Shown piece by piece: positions 1-8,866 of a stretch of DNA of 64,000 nucleotides. A program made the translations under genes and the position numbers. Each line of letters opens with the position of its first letter. Position 1 is the stretch's first letter. This DNA comes from Shewanella putrefaciens (GTDB taxonomy: Bacteria > Pseudomonadota > Gammaproteobacteria > Enterobacterales > Shewanellaceae), in contig NZ_CP066369.1 in the NCBI RefSeq assembly GCF_016406305.1, positions 886,501-950,500 of the forward strand, written 5' to 3'. The notes beneath the pieces are model-generated. The model saw nothing but the letters and a program-made list of their open reading frames with translations, was not told where the DNA came from and searched no databases.

Positions 1-1
1 G

Positions 2-250
2 GTCTACGATGCTAAAAAAGATCAGCAAATTCATCATGGATTGCATTTTATCTTAACCTTACTGACGTTTGGATTATGGGGCCTAGTTTGGTGGTGGCTG
101 ATACTCAAATCACAGGGGGGATCAGAGTCACTCTTTAGCGGCTTCGATGATGACTATTGGAGCTATTTAATCGAGCGCGAGCAACCACCGGCCGCGCTTT
201 ACCGCCAACAAATTGCCTCGACTGCGAATACGGGATATTTTGAGGCTTAG
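2..250 (+). CDS. C-terminal part of a small membrane protein (cut by left edge)
   Basis: The reading frame is open from the first bases of the window, so the gene begins upstream and only 82 residues plus the stop are visible. A TTG at 41 could serve as a start, but nothing requires it because the frame continues upstream. The visible part has a basic, His-containing lead (KKDQQIHHG), one strongly hydrophobic Trp-rich segment (LTFGLWGLVWWWLIL) and an acidic hydrophilic tail of about 45 residues. This suggests a single-pass or hairpin inner-membrane protein. I do not recognise the family and cannot assign a function. Confidence 0.6.
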   Translation, partial: VYDAKKDQQIHHGLHFILTLLTFGLWGLVWWWLILKSQGGSESLFSGFDDDYWSYLIEREQPPAALYRQQIASTANTGYFEA

Positions 251-428
251 GTGGTTTGTTTTCACGTCTTTGATGTATTTTGCAACGGTTGGCATCAACG
301 TGATACAGATCATCCTTAGATTTTTATCCCTTATGCTAGACTCGGCGGTTAGCTAATTTAGAGGCTTAAATTAGCGTCGCCAAGGATAGGGCTCGCCATA
401 TCATCATTTAAAACTCAAGGTTAAAAAC

Positions 429-1760
429 ATGTCAAAACAGAGGTCATCAGCGTTAGGCCGGGCTTGGTCTTATTGGATGTCAGTGCCGCTATGGCTACAA
501 ATTTTTGTCGGTATGGTGTTAGGTATTACCGCTGGAGTCGTGCTTGGTGAGCAGGCGACTTACTTAAAACCGATAGGCACGCTCTTTGTTAATACCATTA
601 AGATGCTTATTGTACCTTTGGTATTTTGCTCGTTAATTGTGGGCGTGACCTCGATGGAAGACACCGCCAAGATGGGGCGGATTGGCTTTAAATCCTTTGC
701 ATTTTATCTCTGCACTACAGCGATTGCGATAAGCTTAGGTTTAGTGGTGGGCTATGTTATTCAGCCTGGCGCCGGCGTGCCGTTATTACAGCATGATGCG
801 GTGCAGACCGTGAAGGAAGCCCCTTCGGTGATGCAAACCCTGATTGATATAGTGCCAACCAATCCCGTTGCCGCGTTGGCGAATGGTCAAATTTTACAGG
901 TGATTGTATTTGCAGTGGCGTTGGGCATAGCTTTGGTACTGATTGGCGACCATGGCAAACCTGCCATCAAAGTGTTTGAGAGCTTAGCCGAGGCCATGTA
1001 CAAGCTTACCGATATGGTGATGAAACTCGCCCCCTACGGTGTTTTTGGCCTAATGGCTTGGGTTGCGGGGGAATATGGCATTGAGATGTTATGGCCGCTG
1101 ATTAAGGTGATTATTGCGGTGTATCTTGGCTGTATTATTCACGTTTTAGGTTTTTACAGCATAGTGTTACGTGTATTTGCTAAGCTGAACCCTTTGCAAT
1201 TTTTTAAAGGCATTAGTAATGCGATGGTGGTGGCTTTTACTACCTCAAGCTCGGCGGGGACTCTGCCTGCCAGTATGAAATGTGCCAGCGAGTATCTTGG
1301 GGTTAATAAAAAGATTTCGAGCTTTGTGTTGCCCCTTGGCACCACCATCAATATGGATGGAACGGCTTTATACCAAGGGGTGACGGCGCTGTTTGTGGCG
1401 CAGGCCTTTGGTATTGATTTAACTTGGGTTGATTATCTTACTATTATTTTAACCGCGACTTTGGCGTCCATCGGGACGGCGGGCGTACCAGGGGCTGGCT
1501 TAGTCATGCTGACCTTAGTGCTTTCAACCGTGGGTTTACCCTTAGAAGGGGTGGCGTTAATTGCGGGGATTGACCGTATTCTGGATATGGCTCGGACAGT
1601 CGTTAACGTATCGGGTGATCTCGTGGCGACGACTGTGATTGCCAAGTCTGAAAATGAACTCGATGTCGAGCATTACAATGCCGATATGGCACAAAGCGCA
1701 GTGTTCGCCGAGCAAAATGCGGCAATCGAACATGCGGCGGCGAAGAATGCCAAAGCCTAA
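429..1760 (+). CDS. Dicarboxylate/acidic amino acid:cation symporter (DAACS family)
   Basis: This 443-residue polytopic inner-membrane protein has the DAACS hallmarks: the serine-rich re-entrant loop TTSSSAGTLPAS near residue 270, NMDGTALYQG near 307, and the last substrate-binding helix near 386-397. That helix reads DMARTVVNVSGD and keeps the Asp, Arg (R389), Thr, Asn and Asp that bind an acidic substrate in the archaeal homologue GltPh. Glutamate, aspartate or a C4-dicarboxylate, taken up with Na+ or H+, is therefore more likely than a neutral substrate. The ATG follows an AAGG ribosome site. The gene stands alone and ends at a strong intrinsic terminator. The family is secure; the exact substrate is not. 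Confidence 0.9.
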   Translation: MSKQRSSALGRAWSYWMSVPLWLQIFVGMVLGITAGVVLGEQATYLKPIGTLFVNTIKMLIVPLVFCSLIVGVTSMEDTAKMGRIGFKSFAFYLCTTAIAISLGLVVGYVIQPGAGVPLLQHDAVQTVKEAPSVMQTLIDIVPTNPVAALANGQILQVIVFAVALGIALVLIGDHGKPAIKVFESLAEAMYKLTDMVMKLAPYGVFGLMAWVAGEYGIEMLWPLIKVIIAVYLGCIIHVLGFYSIVLRVFAKLNPLQFFKGISNAMVVAFTTSSSAGTLPASMKCASEYLGVNKKISSFVLPLGTTINMDGTALYQGVTALFVAQAFGIDLTWVDYLTIILTATLASIGTAGVPGAGLVMLTLVLSTVGLPLEGVALIAGIDRILDMARTVVNVSGDLVATTVIAKSENELDVEHYNADMAQSAVFAEQNAAIEHAAAKNAKA

Positions 1761-1776
1761 GTTATGATATTGAATT

Positions 1777-1804
1777 AAAAAAACCGCCATTGGCGGTTTT
1801 TTTT
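1777..1804 (+). terminator. Intrinsic terminator of the DAACS symporter gene
   Basis: The hairpin AAACCGCC-ATT-GGCGGTTT is followed by a T run, 17 bases after the symporter stop. An A run on the other side lets it also stop minus-strand transcription from the META lipoprotein gene, which converges on it. Confidence 0.9.
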
Positions 1805-1839
1805 CGATTGATGGGACTTAAGATTTATACCACTTAGGC

Positions 1840-2256
1840 TTATTTTACTTGGCTTAACACTAGTACGGCTTTGTCGTCGCTACTCAATAGGGTGAGGCGA
1901 CCCTGCTGCAGTTTTGCTTTGGCGACGAGTGGCATGGCCTGCATGACTTTATGCTCTTGCTGCATTAAGGAATCGACACAGGCTTTCATCGTGCTTCCTG
2001 CGGGCATAAGCTTAAGTTCCTGCCCCTGCTGAGTGTATTGGCCGAAAAAGTTATTACAACTGTTGTTGCCATGGAGTTTACCCTCGGCGTCGAAGGTAAT
2101 TTGTGCAGGGCTGTAATCGATAGTGGGTTGACCCTGAACCACCTCAATGTGCCAACTGCCCTGCAGTGGGATAGTGTCGTTTTTGGCCGTATCTGCGCTC
2201 TGACAGGCCGTTAATCCCAATACGAATGCACCGAAAATGAATGTTTGTTTTAACAT
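1840..2256 (-). CDS. META-domain (HslJ-like) lipoprotein
   Basis: This 138-residue lipoprotein starts at the ATG preceded by AAAGGAAC (start at 2256; an upstream extension has no ribosome site). The signal sequence ends in the lipobox LTAC, so Cys is expected to be lipidated. The mature part is a single META/HslJ domain: LQGSWHIE, ITFDAEGKLHGNNSCNNFFG, and a C-terminal KAC...EHKVMQAMP segment. Two conserved cysteines (SCNN and KAC) could form a disulfide. HslJ in E. coli is an outer-membrane heat-inducible lipoprotein linked to novobiocin resistance; its biochemical role is unclear. It converges with the symporter gene. Confidence 0.8.
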   Translation of the reverse strand: MLKQTFIFGAFVLGLTACQSADTAKNDTIPLQGSWHIEVVQGQPTIDYSPAQITFDAEGKLHGNNSCNNFFGQYTQQGQELKLMPAGSTMKACVDSLMQQEHKVMQAMPLVAKAKLQQGRLTLLSSDDKAVLVLSQVK

Positions 2257-2372
2257 CTTTTTTGTTCCTTTGACTATGTTGATACCCAAACAACCTGGAA
2301 CTCGTATCTTCAGGTAGCTTGGGTATATGCCCACAGTGTGACAAGTTTAACTTGAGATCTAAAGAGGTTTAT

Positions 2373-2603
2373 ATGGCAGACCCAATAAAAAGTATTATGA
2401 ATTTGTTGAAGTTTTTACATTGGCTAGGGGTATTGATGTTAGTTTGCGGGCTTGGGATCTATCTGTTGACCCAATGGAGTTTAGACATCAGCGGCATGTT
2501 ATTGATCGCAACGCTGATTGGTTTAGGGCTGGTACTGATGTCGCCCTATCCAGTGGTATTGTTTGTTCAGTGGGCTAAGCGTCAAGATGAGCGTCTCAAA
2601 TAA
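2373..2603 (+). CDS. Small inner-membrane protein, two TM helices
   Basis: This 76-residue protein begins at an ATG with an AAAGAGG ribosome site; the frame also extends upstream, but without support for an earlier start. It has two hydrophobic helices (about residues 13-33 and 38-62), with a short N-terminal part MADPIKSIMNLLKFLHWLG and a basic/acidic tail ending KRQDERLK. It is divergent from the META lipoprotein, and its stop lies 3 bases from the stop of the convergent GAF/GGDEF-like gene. I do not recognise a named family. Confidence 0.7.
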   Translation: MADPIKSIMNLLKFLHWLGVLMLVCGLGIYLLTQWSLDISGMLLIATLIGLGLVLMSPYPVVLFVQWAKRQDERLK

Positions 2604-2606
2604 TAC

Positions 2607-3665
2607 TCAAAGCTCCGCTGAATCGGCCGCAGGATTATCGTATAGGCTCGAGTCGATAGTGCTTGAGTTAATAGCACTTGAGTTAATTGCACTGGGGTTA
2701 GTCGCGCTTGCGCTAGGGGCTGTTGTTTCTGTCACTGCTGGGCGCATTGAAATGAGTTGACTGCGGGCCCCTTCCATCATGGGGGCGAGTTTGGCGCTCG
2801 ATTCAGGAGTGAAAAAACTATAACTGCTATCGAGTTTAAGCGCATGGTTTTGCTGCTCTAATTGCTTTTCGACTCGCTTCATTATGTGTATTACATCCCG
2901 CTCACTATCCACAAATACCAAGACGACAAACTGAGTCGCAGTGTAATGGGCGGCAACATCGGCGGTGCGTATCGTATCTTGGATTAAGTTGCCGAGTAAT
3001 CTATGGTGTTTTTCTTCAAGGGGCTTTTCTGTGTCTTTAGGGGATTGTAATTCAAAGAAAATGATCCCCGCATGGGCACCAAAGCGGCGGCCTAAGTTGA
3101 GTTGTCTTGGCGCCATCATCACAAAACCATAATGGTTAAGCATGCCGGTTTCTTGATCGCGCATGGAAAGCGATTCGATACGGTGGTACTGACACAACAG
3201 AGAGAGATCCTGCTGCAATAAGATCTGAAATGGCTCCAACATTGCGGCATTGCTTAGGGGATCGGTCATGTGTGGGTTAAGTACGCACAGCGCCCCAAAC
3301 TGACTGCCATCGGGCCAAGCGATAGGGCGGGAGAGAATATACTGTATGCCATCAAAATCCCGCGGTAATTCATCGAGCATAAACCGCGCAAGGTTTTGAT
3401 AGTCTCCCTCTGGCTTACTATAAACACACTGTTTAAATAGAGAAAAGTCTAACGGATACAAGGTGCCCGAAGTAAAGAGTGGGGTTTCATTCATGGAGCT
3501 GACAATAATCTCAAAACCTGAGTGAATCGATTGGATCACAAACACGCTGGTCGCGCTATAGAAGCTTTTGATCAATTCGCATTGGTGCATCCAACGCCCA
3601 AAATTGACTTGTTGATGATCACTGTCGAGCAGACTCACATTCGGATTGATAGTATCGGGCAGCAT
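2607..3665 (-). CDS. GAF-like sensor with degenerate GGDEF domain
   Basis: This cytosolic 352-residue protein has no TM segment. Residues about 25-150 look like a GAF domain (ATSVFVIQSIHSG ... PIAWPDGSQFGALCVLN). A linker (LSMRDQETGMLNHYGF, the usual entry into GGDEF domains) leads to a region of about 130 residues with a GGDEF fold pattern. Where the GG(D/E)EF signature should be, it reads TATQFVVLVF, so diguanylate cyclase activity is not expected. The C-terminus is a low-complexity Ser/Asn/Ala tail with SSAIN-type repeats. It is probably a sensory or protein-interaction relic of c-di-GMP signalling. Start ATG at 3665. Confidence 0.75.
   Translation of the reverse strand: MLPDTINPNVSLLDSDHQQVNFGRWMHQCELIKSFYSATSVFVIQSIHSGFEIIVSSMNETPLFTSGTLYPLDFSLFKQCVYSKPEGDYQNLARFMLDELPRDFDGIQYILSRPIAWPDGSQFGALCVLNPHMTDPLSNAAMLEPFQILLQQDLSLLCQYHRIESLSMRDQETGMLNHYGFVMMAPRQLNLGRRFGAHAGIIFFELQSPKDTEKPLEEKHHRLLGNLIQDTIRTADVAAHYTATQFVVLVFVDSERDVIHIMKRVEKQLEQQNHALKLDSSYSFFTPESSAKLAPMMEGARSQLISMRPAVTETTAPSASATNPSAINSSAINSSTIDSSLYDNPAADSAEL
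2650..2709. repeat. 15-bp tandem repeat in the 3' end of the GAF/GGDEF-like gene
   Basis: About four degenerate 15-base units (plus-strand form GAGTTAATAGCACTT and close variants) lie head to tail at the 3' end of the gene. They encode a five-residue repeat of the SSAIN/SSTID type in the protein's C-terminal tail. Because 15 is a multiple of three, changes in copy number would keep the frame. Confidence 0.7.
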
Positions 3666-3833
3666 AAAGTCGCCTAGCAGTGGCTAAATATGCATTAAGT
3701 TTGGGAAACAAAAGGATAATTAGCAAATCTGTACGATAAAAAAGCCATAATAACCTGTACCTAATATCGGGGTTAGTGTTTGGCTCCTGTATACTGGCGC
3801 GTCCCCTGTTTCGGCAAAAGGAAGAGAATTGCG

Positions 3834-4376
3834 GTGAAGATACGATTGGCTACACTACAAGATATTGATTTATTAGTAACACTTGAAAGAAAACATCTTA
3901 ATGATGAGCTAGCGTCGGCCAATATGGGGTTGCAAGGACAAGCGTTTTCCCACAGTGAACTGACTGAATTAGTGAAGCACCATTGGATTGTGGTAGCACA
4001 GTTAGATCAGCAAATAGTCGGTTATGTGATTGCTGGCCGTTGGGGATTTTTCGAACATTGGCCCATTTACCGCACCATACTGAATCGTTTACCCCAACTC
4101 GATTGGCATGGGCCTAAAATAACTAAGGTAAATTCGTGCCAATACGGGCCTATTTGGGTGCAACAAGCCCACCGTGGACAAGGTGTTTTCGAGGCGTTAG
4201 TCAGTGAAGTTCGCCGTCAAGTTGCCCCCCATTTTAGCTATATGCTGACCTTTATTGCCGAAGACAATGAACGCTCCTTTGCCGCCCATTCAGGTAAGGC
4301 CAAGATGCAAGTTTTGGACTTTTTCACTGTCTCTGCTAGAGATTATTATTTAATGGTGGCAGAAACACAGCGGTAA
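3834..4376 (+). CDS. GNAT-family N-acetyltransferase
   Basis: This 180-residue single-domain acetyltransferase starts at GTG 3834, preceded by GGAAGAG; the longer TTG-started frame lacks a ribosome site. It shows the GNAT order: VKIRLATLQDIDLLVTLE at the N-terminus, the strand HHWIVVAQLDQQIVGYVIAG, and the acetyl-CoA loop QAHRGQGVFEALV (R/Q-x-x-G-x-G/A pattern). The substrate cannot be read from sequence. It is followed at 28 bases by a small orphan gene and may be co-transcribed with it. Confidence 0.8.
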   Translation: MKIRLATLQDIDLLVTLERKHLNDELASANMGLQGQAFSHSELTELVKHHWIVVAQLDQQIVGYVIAGRWGFFEHWPIYRTILNRLPQLDWHGPKITKVNSCQYGPIWVQQAHRGQGVFEALVSEVRRQVAPHFSYMLTFIAEDNERSFAAHSGKAKMQVLDFFTVSARDYYLMVAETQR

Positions 4377-4404
4377 TCGTTTAAATTCCCTTGGAGATAA
4401 ATAC

Positions 4405-4755
4405 GTGACTATACAATTTGTTGAGTCCCTTTTAGCGGCCTACGCCGGAGTTACGCTATCGGCTTGGGACAATCTGAGGCTGGTTTTATCCGAGTGCGCT
4501 CACCATGGCTGTGAGGCGAGGGGATTTGAAGTCGAGTTTCTATCTGACCCAGGGCAAACACTGCATTATGGGGTACAAGTTGGGAATATTTGGCTCGATT
4601 GCGGCAGAACCAATGCCTATTCGGCGGCGATAACGCGATTAACCGATGAGCAAGTGAGTTGTATAAATGCCAAGCAGCCACTGGAATGCGCCATTTTATC
4701 CCAGGAGCAGCTAGGTCTACTCTGCATGCAAAACGCCCATTTCGACCATTGCTAA
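4405..4755 (+). CDS. Hypothetical 116-residue soluble protein
   Basis: A GTG start at 4405 sits 7 bases after TTGGAGAT, a good ribosome site. The product is acidic and soluble with no signal peptide or TM helix. It contains several cysteines and a HHGCEARGFEVEF segment. It does not resemble a family I can name. It is 28 bases downstream of the GNAT gene, so co-expression is likely. Codon use matches its neighbours, which together with the ribosome site supports a real gene. Confidence 0.6.
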   Translation: MTIQFVESLLAAYAGVTLSAWDNLRLVLSECAHHGCEARGFEVEFLSDPGQTLHYGVQVGNIWLDCGRTNAYSAAITRLTDEQVSCINAKQPLECAILSQEQLGLLCMQNAHFDHC

Positions 4756-4827
4756 TCCGAGTCACAGGATTAACCATTTCCCCGTCGGGTAACGCCCTTG
4801 ATAACCAAAAGGGAGCCTACCTTGTAA

Positions 4828-5037
4828 CTACCAGGCTAAACGTTCTTGGGTGAATTCAGAGAGCGTTGCATCGGCTAACAATAAGGTCGCCAAGTCGGCA
4901 TCATCTGATACTCGCGCACAAATCTCAGCAAGGGGCACTATTTTCCACGTTTCCAAATAGGCGGTTTTGGCTATTTGCTCGACGAGTTCACTTTCGACTT
5001 GGGACTTTAATCTGTCGGCTTGCTGATTGTGATGTGG
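4828..5037 (-). pseudogene. Possible 5'-truncated gene remnant
   Basis: Between two in-frame stops, the minus strand is open for 69 codons. It reads like a genuine helical protein end (LKSQVESELVEQIAKTAYL ... VPLAEICARVSDDADLATLL ... SEFTQERLAW). The residue composition and codons look protein-like, but there is no ATG or GTG near the upstream stop, and the first possible TTG is 30 codons in. I infer the 3' end of a decayed gene whose 5' part has been lost next to metK. A chance open frame cannot be excluded. Confidence 0.35.
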
Positions 5038-5059
5038 TTAGGCAATACATCCTAAGCAT

Positions 5060-5087
5060 AAAAAAACCGCCATTAGGCGGTTTTTTT
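5060..5087. terminator. Bidirectional intrinsic terminator downstream of metK
   Basis: The hairpin AAACCGCC-ATTA-GGCGGTTT is flanked by an A run on one side and a T run on the other, 26 bases past the metK stop on the minus strand. It can stop transcription from either direction. Confidence 0.9.
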
Positions 5088-5113
5088 GTGCAAAAGCATG
5101 AGCTTAATGCAGA

Positions 5114-6265
5114 TTATAGAGCTGCGTCAGCGCGCAGTGCTTCGGCTTTATCCGTCGCTTCCCATGGGAACTCGTTGCGGCCAAAGTGACCGTAAGCGGC
5201 AGTTGCCTGATAAATTGGGCGAGCTAGATTTAACATTTCAGTCAGGCCATATGGGCGCAGATCGAAGTGTTGACGCACTAACTTGATCAGCACTTCTTCA
5301 GACACTTTACCCGTACCGAAGGTTTCGATGCTGATGGATGTTGGCTCTGCCACACCGATAGCGTAGGACACTTGCAATTCACAACGGTCAGCCAGACCCG
5401 CAGCAACGATGTTTTTCGCTACATAACGGGCAGCGTAAGCTGCGCTACGGTCAACTTTTGATGGATCTTTACCAGAGAAAGCACCACCACCGTGACGTGC
5501 CATACCACCGTAGGTATCAACGATGATCTTACGACCCGTTAAACCACAGTCACCCATAGGTCCGCCGATAACGAAACGGCCAGTTGGGTTGATAAAGTAT
5601 TTAGTGTCTTTGCTTAACCACTGGGCAGGCAGAACTGGCTTGATGATGGTTTCCATCACGCCTTCGATCAAATCTGCTTGGGCGATATCAGGGCTGTGCT
5701 GGGTTGACAGCACGATCGCATCGATACCAACAATCTTGTTGTTTTCGTAGGCGAAGGTGACTTGGCTTTTCGCGTCGGGGCGCAGCCATGGCAGAGTGCC
5801 GTTTTTACGTACTTCTGATTGACGCTTCACTAATGCGTGGGCATAGGTGATAGGTGCAGGCATCAGAATTTCAGTTTCGTTGCTGGCATAACCAAACATT
5901 AAACCTTGGTCGCCGGCGCCTTGTTCTTTAGGATCGGCGCGGTCAACACCTTGGTTGATGTCGGGAGACTGTTTACCAATGGCGTTTAATACAGCGCAAG
6001 AATCGGCATCGAAGCCCATATCTGAATGGGTATAGCCAATTTCACGAACCGTTTTACGGGTCAGCTCTTCAATATCAACCCAGGCAGAAGTAGTGACTTC
6101 GCCACCTACTAATACCATGCCGGTTTTGACATAAGTTTCACACGCCACGCGTGCTTTTGGATCTTGGGCCAGAATTGCATCTAGCACAGCATCAGAAATC
6201 TGATCTGCAATCTTATCGGGATGACCTTCTGAGACCGACTCAGAAGTAAACAAGTGCTTTGCCAT
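5114..6265 (-). CDS. metK: S-adenosylmethionine synthetase
   Basis: MetK makes S-adenosylmethionine from methionine and ATP as a cytosolic tetramer. The 383-residue product has the usual length and all signatures: GHPDK at residues 14-18, [12 protein letters not shown] near 116-127, and the P-loop-like GGGAFSGKD near 258. The start at 6265 is the conserved [19 protein letters not shown]-terminus; its ribosome site is weak. The gene is divergent from tktA across 478 bases. Its promoter is overlapped by four tandem met boxes, so repression by MetJ with S-adenosylmethionine as corepressor is predicted. Confidence 0.98.
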   Translation of the reverse strand: MAKHLFTSESVSEGHPDKIADQISDAVLDAILAQDPKARVACETYVKTGMVLVGGEVTTSAWVDIEELTRKTVREIGYTHSDMGFDADSCAVLNAIGKQSPDINQGVDRADPKEQGAGDQGLMFGYASNETEILMPAPITYAHALVKRQSEVRKNGTLPWLRPDAKSQVTFAYENNKIVGIDAIVLSTQHSPDIAQADLIEGVMETIIKPVLPAQWLSKDTKYFINPTGRFVIGGPMGDCGLTGRKIIVDTYGGMARHGGGAFSGKDPSKVDRSAAYAARYVAKNIVAAGLADRCELQVSYAIGVAEPTSISIETFGTGKVSEEVLIKLVRQHFDLRPYGLTEMLNLARPIYQATAAYGHFGRNEFPWEATDKAEALRADAAL

Positions 6266-6292
6266 AGTAGGAAAATCTCGTCGTTAGCATTC

Positions 6293-6324
6293 AAACGTGT
6301 AGAAGCATCTACATCTAGACGGCT
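6293..6324 (-). promoter_or_regulatory. MetJ operator: four tandem met boxes
   Basis: On the minus strand, four contiguous 8-mers read AGCCGTCT, AGATGTAG, ATGCTTCT and ACACGTTT. Against the met box consensus AGACGTCT they match at 7, 5, 5 and 6 of 8 positions. They begin right after the metK -10 element and end 27 bases before the start codon. Tandem, imperfect, abutting 8-mers are how MetJ dimers bind cooperatively, so this is a good candidate for a MetJ operator. Confidence 0.7.
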
Positions 6325-6353
6325 ATTTTAGTGGAAATTCACTTTGATGACAC
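6325..6353 (-). promoter_or_regulatory. Sigma70-type promoter of metK
   Basis: Reading the minus strand, GTGTCA (4/6 to TTGACA) is followed by a 17-base spacer and TAAAAT (5/6 to TATAAT). The met boxes start directly after the -10, so bound MetJ would cover the transcription start. Confidence 0.6.
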
Positions 6354-6743
6354 CCCCTAAACTAAATATTTGTGTGTAAAGTGAGGTAAGCCCCAAATCG
6401 GGGAGCGTTTGTGGGTTTTGAGTTTTCGCTCTAACTCAATGAATTGATAGCAGTATGTGGGTTTTCGTCACTATGAGTTGCGTTAATCCTCGCTAGGCAG
6501 GGGTAAAACTAAGCTTGTGGCTTGGGCGCTAAGTGACTCGATGTGAAAACTAATGCCTATATTTGAATTATTGTATTACAAATATGTTTAATGTGTTTTA
6601 AGATGAATTAGCCTAAAGCTTCTAAGGTGTAATCCACCAGACTGGGCATTGGATTGCAATTTTCGTTTGCGTCGCTTCGCTATGTAGGGGAAAATATGCG
6701 TCCAAATTGCCCGCTAGACCCCACAAATTAAGCAGGAGAGAGC
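6354..6743. other. Intergenic region upstream of metK and tktA
   Basis: These 390 bases separate the metK promoter from tktA. The stretch is AT-rich around 6560-6610, where a tktA promoter is likely, but I cannot point to a confident -35/-10 pair. No open frame with a ribosome site and no repeat is visible. Confidence 0.4.
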
Positions 6744-8738
6744 ATGTCTTCCCGTAAAGTACTCGCCAACGCAATCCGTGCGTTAAGTATGGATGCAGTT
6801 CAAAAAGCAAACTCAGGCCACCCCGGCGCCCCAATGGGCATGGCAGACATTGCGCAAGTGCTGTGGAATGATTTCCTTAAGCACAATCCGAACAATCCAA
6901 AATGGGTAGATAGAGATCGTTTTATCCTCTCTAACGGTCACGGCTCTATGCTGATCTACTCTTTACTTCACCTGACGGGCTATGACTTGCCAATGGATGA
7001 GCTGAAGCAATTCCGTCAGTTACATTCAAAAACCCCTGGTCACCCAGAATACGGTTATACCCCAGGTGTTGAAACCACAACGGGTCCATTAGGCGCAGGT
7101 ATCAGCAATGCTGTGGGTATGGCGATTGCCGAAAGAACACTAGCGGCGCAGTTTAACCGTGATGGTCACGATATCGTTGATCACTACACTTACTGCTTCT
7201 TAGGCGATGGCTGTTTGATGGAAGGTATTTCCCACGAAGCCTGTTCATTAGCTGGCACTTTAGGCCTAGGCAAACTGATCGCATTTTGGGATGACAACGG
7301 TATCTCTATCGACGGCCATGTTGAAGGCTGGTTTACCGATGATACGCCAAAACGTTTCGAATCCTACGGCTGGCATGTAATTGCCAACGTCGATGGCCAT
7401 GATAGCGATGCGATTCACGCGGCTATCGCAGCGGCAAAAGCGGTGACCGACAAACCGACTATGATCTGCTGTAAAACTATTATCGGTTTTGGTTCGCCAA
7501 ACAAATCAGGCAGCCACGATTGCCACGGCGCGCCATTAGGTGATGCAGAAATCGCCGCGGCCCGTGAATTCCTCGGCTGGCCACATGCACCATTTGAAAT
7601 CCCAAGTGATGTTTATGCAGGCTGGGACGCTAAAGAAGCGGGCGCTGCCCGTGAAGCCGCTTGGAACGAAAAATTCGCAGCCTACGCTAAAGCTTATCCA
7701 GAACTGGCGGCAGAATATGAGCGCCGTGTACTGAAAGGCGAATTACCTGCTGATTTTGAAGAAAAAGCTCAGGCATTTATCCAAGCTTGCCAAGATAAAG
7801 CCGAAGGTATTGCGAGCCGTAAAGCCTCACAAAATGCCATCGGAGCCTTTGGTGCTATGTTACCTGAACTGCTTGGTGGCTCCGCCGACTTAGCGGGTTC
7901 TAACTTGACTCTGTGGTCAGGTTCTAAAGGTATTCAAGACGATGCAGCCGGTAACTACGTGTACTACGGTGTGCGTGAGTTCGGTATGAGCGGCATTATG
8001 AACGGCGTGTCACTCCACGGTGGCTTTATCAACTACGGCGCAACTTTCATGATGTTTATGGAATACGCCCGTAACGCTGTACGTATGTCTGCGCTGATGG
8101 GCATTCAAAACATCTTCGTTTATACCCATGACTCTATCGGTCAAGGTGAAGACGGCCCAACTCATCAACCCGTTGAGCAATTAGCTAACCTGCGTATGAC
8201 GCCAAACATGGCGGTATGGCGCCCCTGTGACGCGGCAGAAACCGCAGTGGCTTGGAAGGCGGCTATCGAGCGTCGTCATGCACCAACATCACTGATTTTC
8301 AGCCGTCAAAACCTCAAGGCTCAAGCTCGCACCGCCGAGCAATTAGCCAATGTGGCAAAAGGCGCTTACGTGCTTAAGGATTGCGCGGCTACGCCTGAGT
8401 ACATCCTGATCGCAACCGGTAGCGAAGTACAGTTAGCGATGGAAGCAGCGGCGGCTCTGACCGAGCAAGGCAAACAAGTGCGTGTGGTTTCTATGCCATC
8501 AAACACTGAGTTTGATAAGCAAGATGCAGCGTACAAAGAAGCTGTTCTGCCACGTTCTGTGACTAAACGTATTGCTATCGAAGCGGCCCATACCGATTTC
8601 TGGTACAAATATGTCGGTTTCGAAGGCACTGTCGTTGGCATGACGACCTTCGGCGAGTCTGCGCCTGGTAACGTACTGCTGAACCATTTCGGCTTCACCG
8701 TTGAAAATGTGCTGAATGCAGCAAAATCATTAGGCTAA
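6744..8738 (+). CDS. tktA: Transketolase
   Basis: Transketolase transfers two-carbon ketol units between sugar phosphates in the non-oxidative pentose phosphate pathway, using thiamine diphosphate and Mg2+. The 664-residue length is standard. The ThDP motif [18 protein letters not shown] begins near residue 154, the N-terminal domain opens with [20 protein letters not shown], and the pyrimidine domain carries the ETAV and FGESAP segments. The start ATG follows AGGAGAGAGC. It heads the tktA-epd-pgk-fba sugar-phosphate cluster but has its own terminator, so it is probably a separate transcript. Confidence 0.97.
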   Translation: MSSRKVLANAIRALSMDAVQKANSGHPGAPMGMADIAQVLWNDFLKHNPNNPKWVDRDRFILSNGHGSMLIYSLLHLTGYDLPMDELKQFRQLHSKTPGHPEYGYTPGVETTTGPLGAGISNAVGMAIAERTLAAQFNRDGHDIVDHYTYCFLGDGCLMEGISHEACSLAGTLGLGKLIAFWDDNGISIDGHVEGWFTDDTPKRFESYGWHVIANVDGHDSDAIHAAIAAAKAVTDKPTMICCKTIIGFGSPNKSGSHDCHGAPLGDAEIAAAREFLGWPHAPFEIPSDVYAGWDAKEAGAAREAAWNEKFAAYAKAYPELAAEYERRVLKGELPADFEEKAQAFIQACQDKAEGIASRKASQNAIGAFGAMLPELLGGSADLAGSNLTLWSGSKGIQDDAAGNYVYYGVREFGMSGIMNGVSLHGGFINYGATFMMFMEYARNAVRMSALMGIQNIFVYTHDSIGQGEDGPTHQPVEQLANLRMTPNMAVWRPCDAAETAVAWKAAIERRHAPTSLIFSRQNLKAQARTAEQLANVAKGAYVLKDCAATPEYILIATGSEVQLAMEAAAALTEQGKQVRVVSMPSNTEFDKQDAAYKEAVLPRSVTKRIAIEAAHTDFWYKYVGFEGTVVGMTTFGESAPGNVLLNHFGFTVENVLNAAKSLG

Positions 8739-8800
8739 TAGCTTAAGGGATTAGATTAAATACAAAAGGTTAAACTTTTGAACTGTTAATCTGTATAATG

Positions 8801-8829
8801 CGGCCTGCAATCGTTTGCAGGCCGTTTTT
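8801..8829 (+). terminator. Intrinsic terminator after tktA
   Basis: The GC-rich stem CGGCCTGCAA-TCGT-TTGCAGGCCG is perfectly paired over 10 bp and followed by TTTTTG, 62 bases past the tktA stop and 37 before epd. A TATAAT sits at 8794-8799 immediately upstream. Confidence 0.85.
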
Positions 8830-8866
8830 GTTTATGCAGTATTATTAAGAGGAAATTGAGACCTCA

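Larger units (their letters stand above)
4756..5113. other. Intergenic region with a possible gene remnant and the metK terminator
   Basis: These 358 bases lie between the convergent orphan gene and metK. The right end holds the bidirectional hairpin at 5060-5087. The middle holds a stop-free minus-strand stretch listed separately. No tRNA-like or repeat structure is seen elsewhere in it. Confidence 0.6.

Noticed and set aside
6622..6834. Minus-strand open frame across the tktA start
   Set aside because: It is antisense to the tktA start and has no ribosome site; it mirrors the coding frame of tktA.
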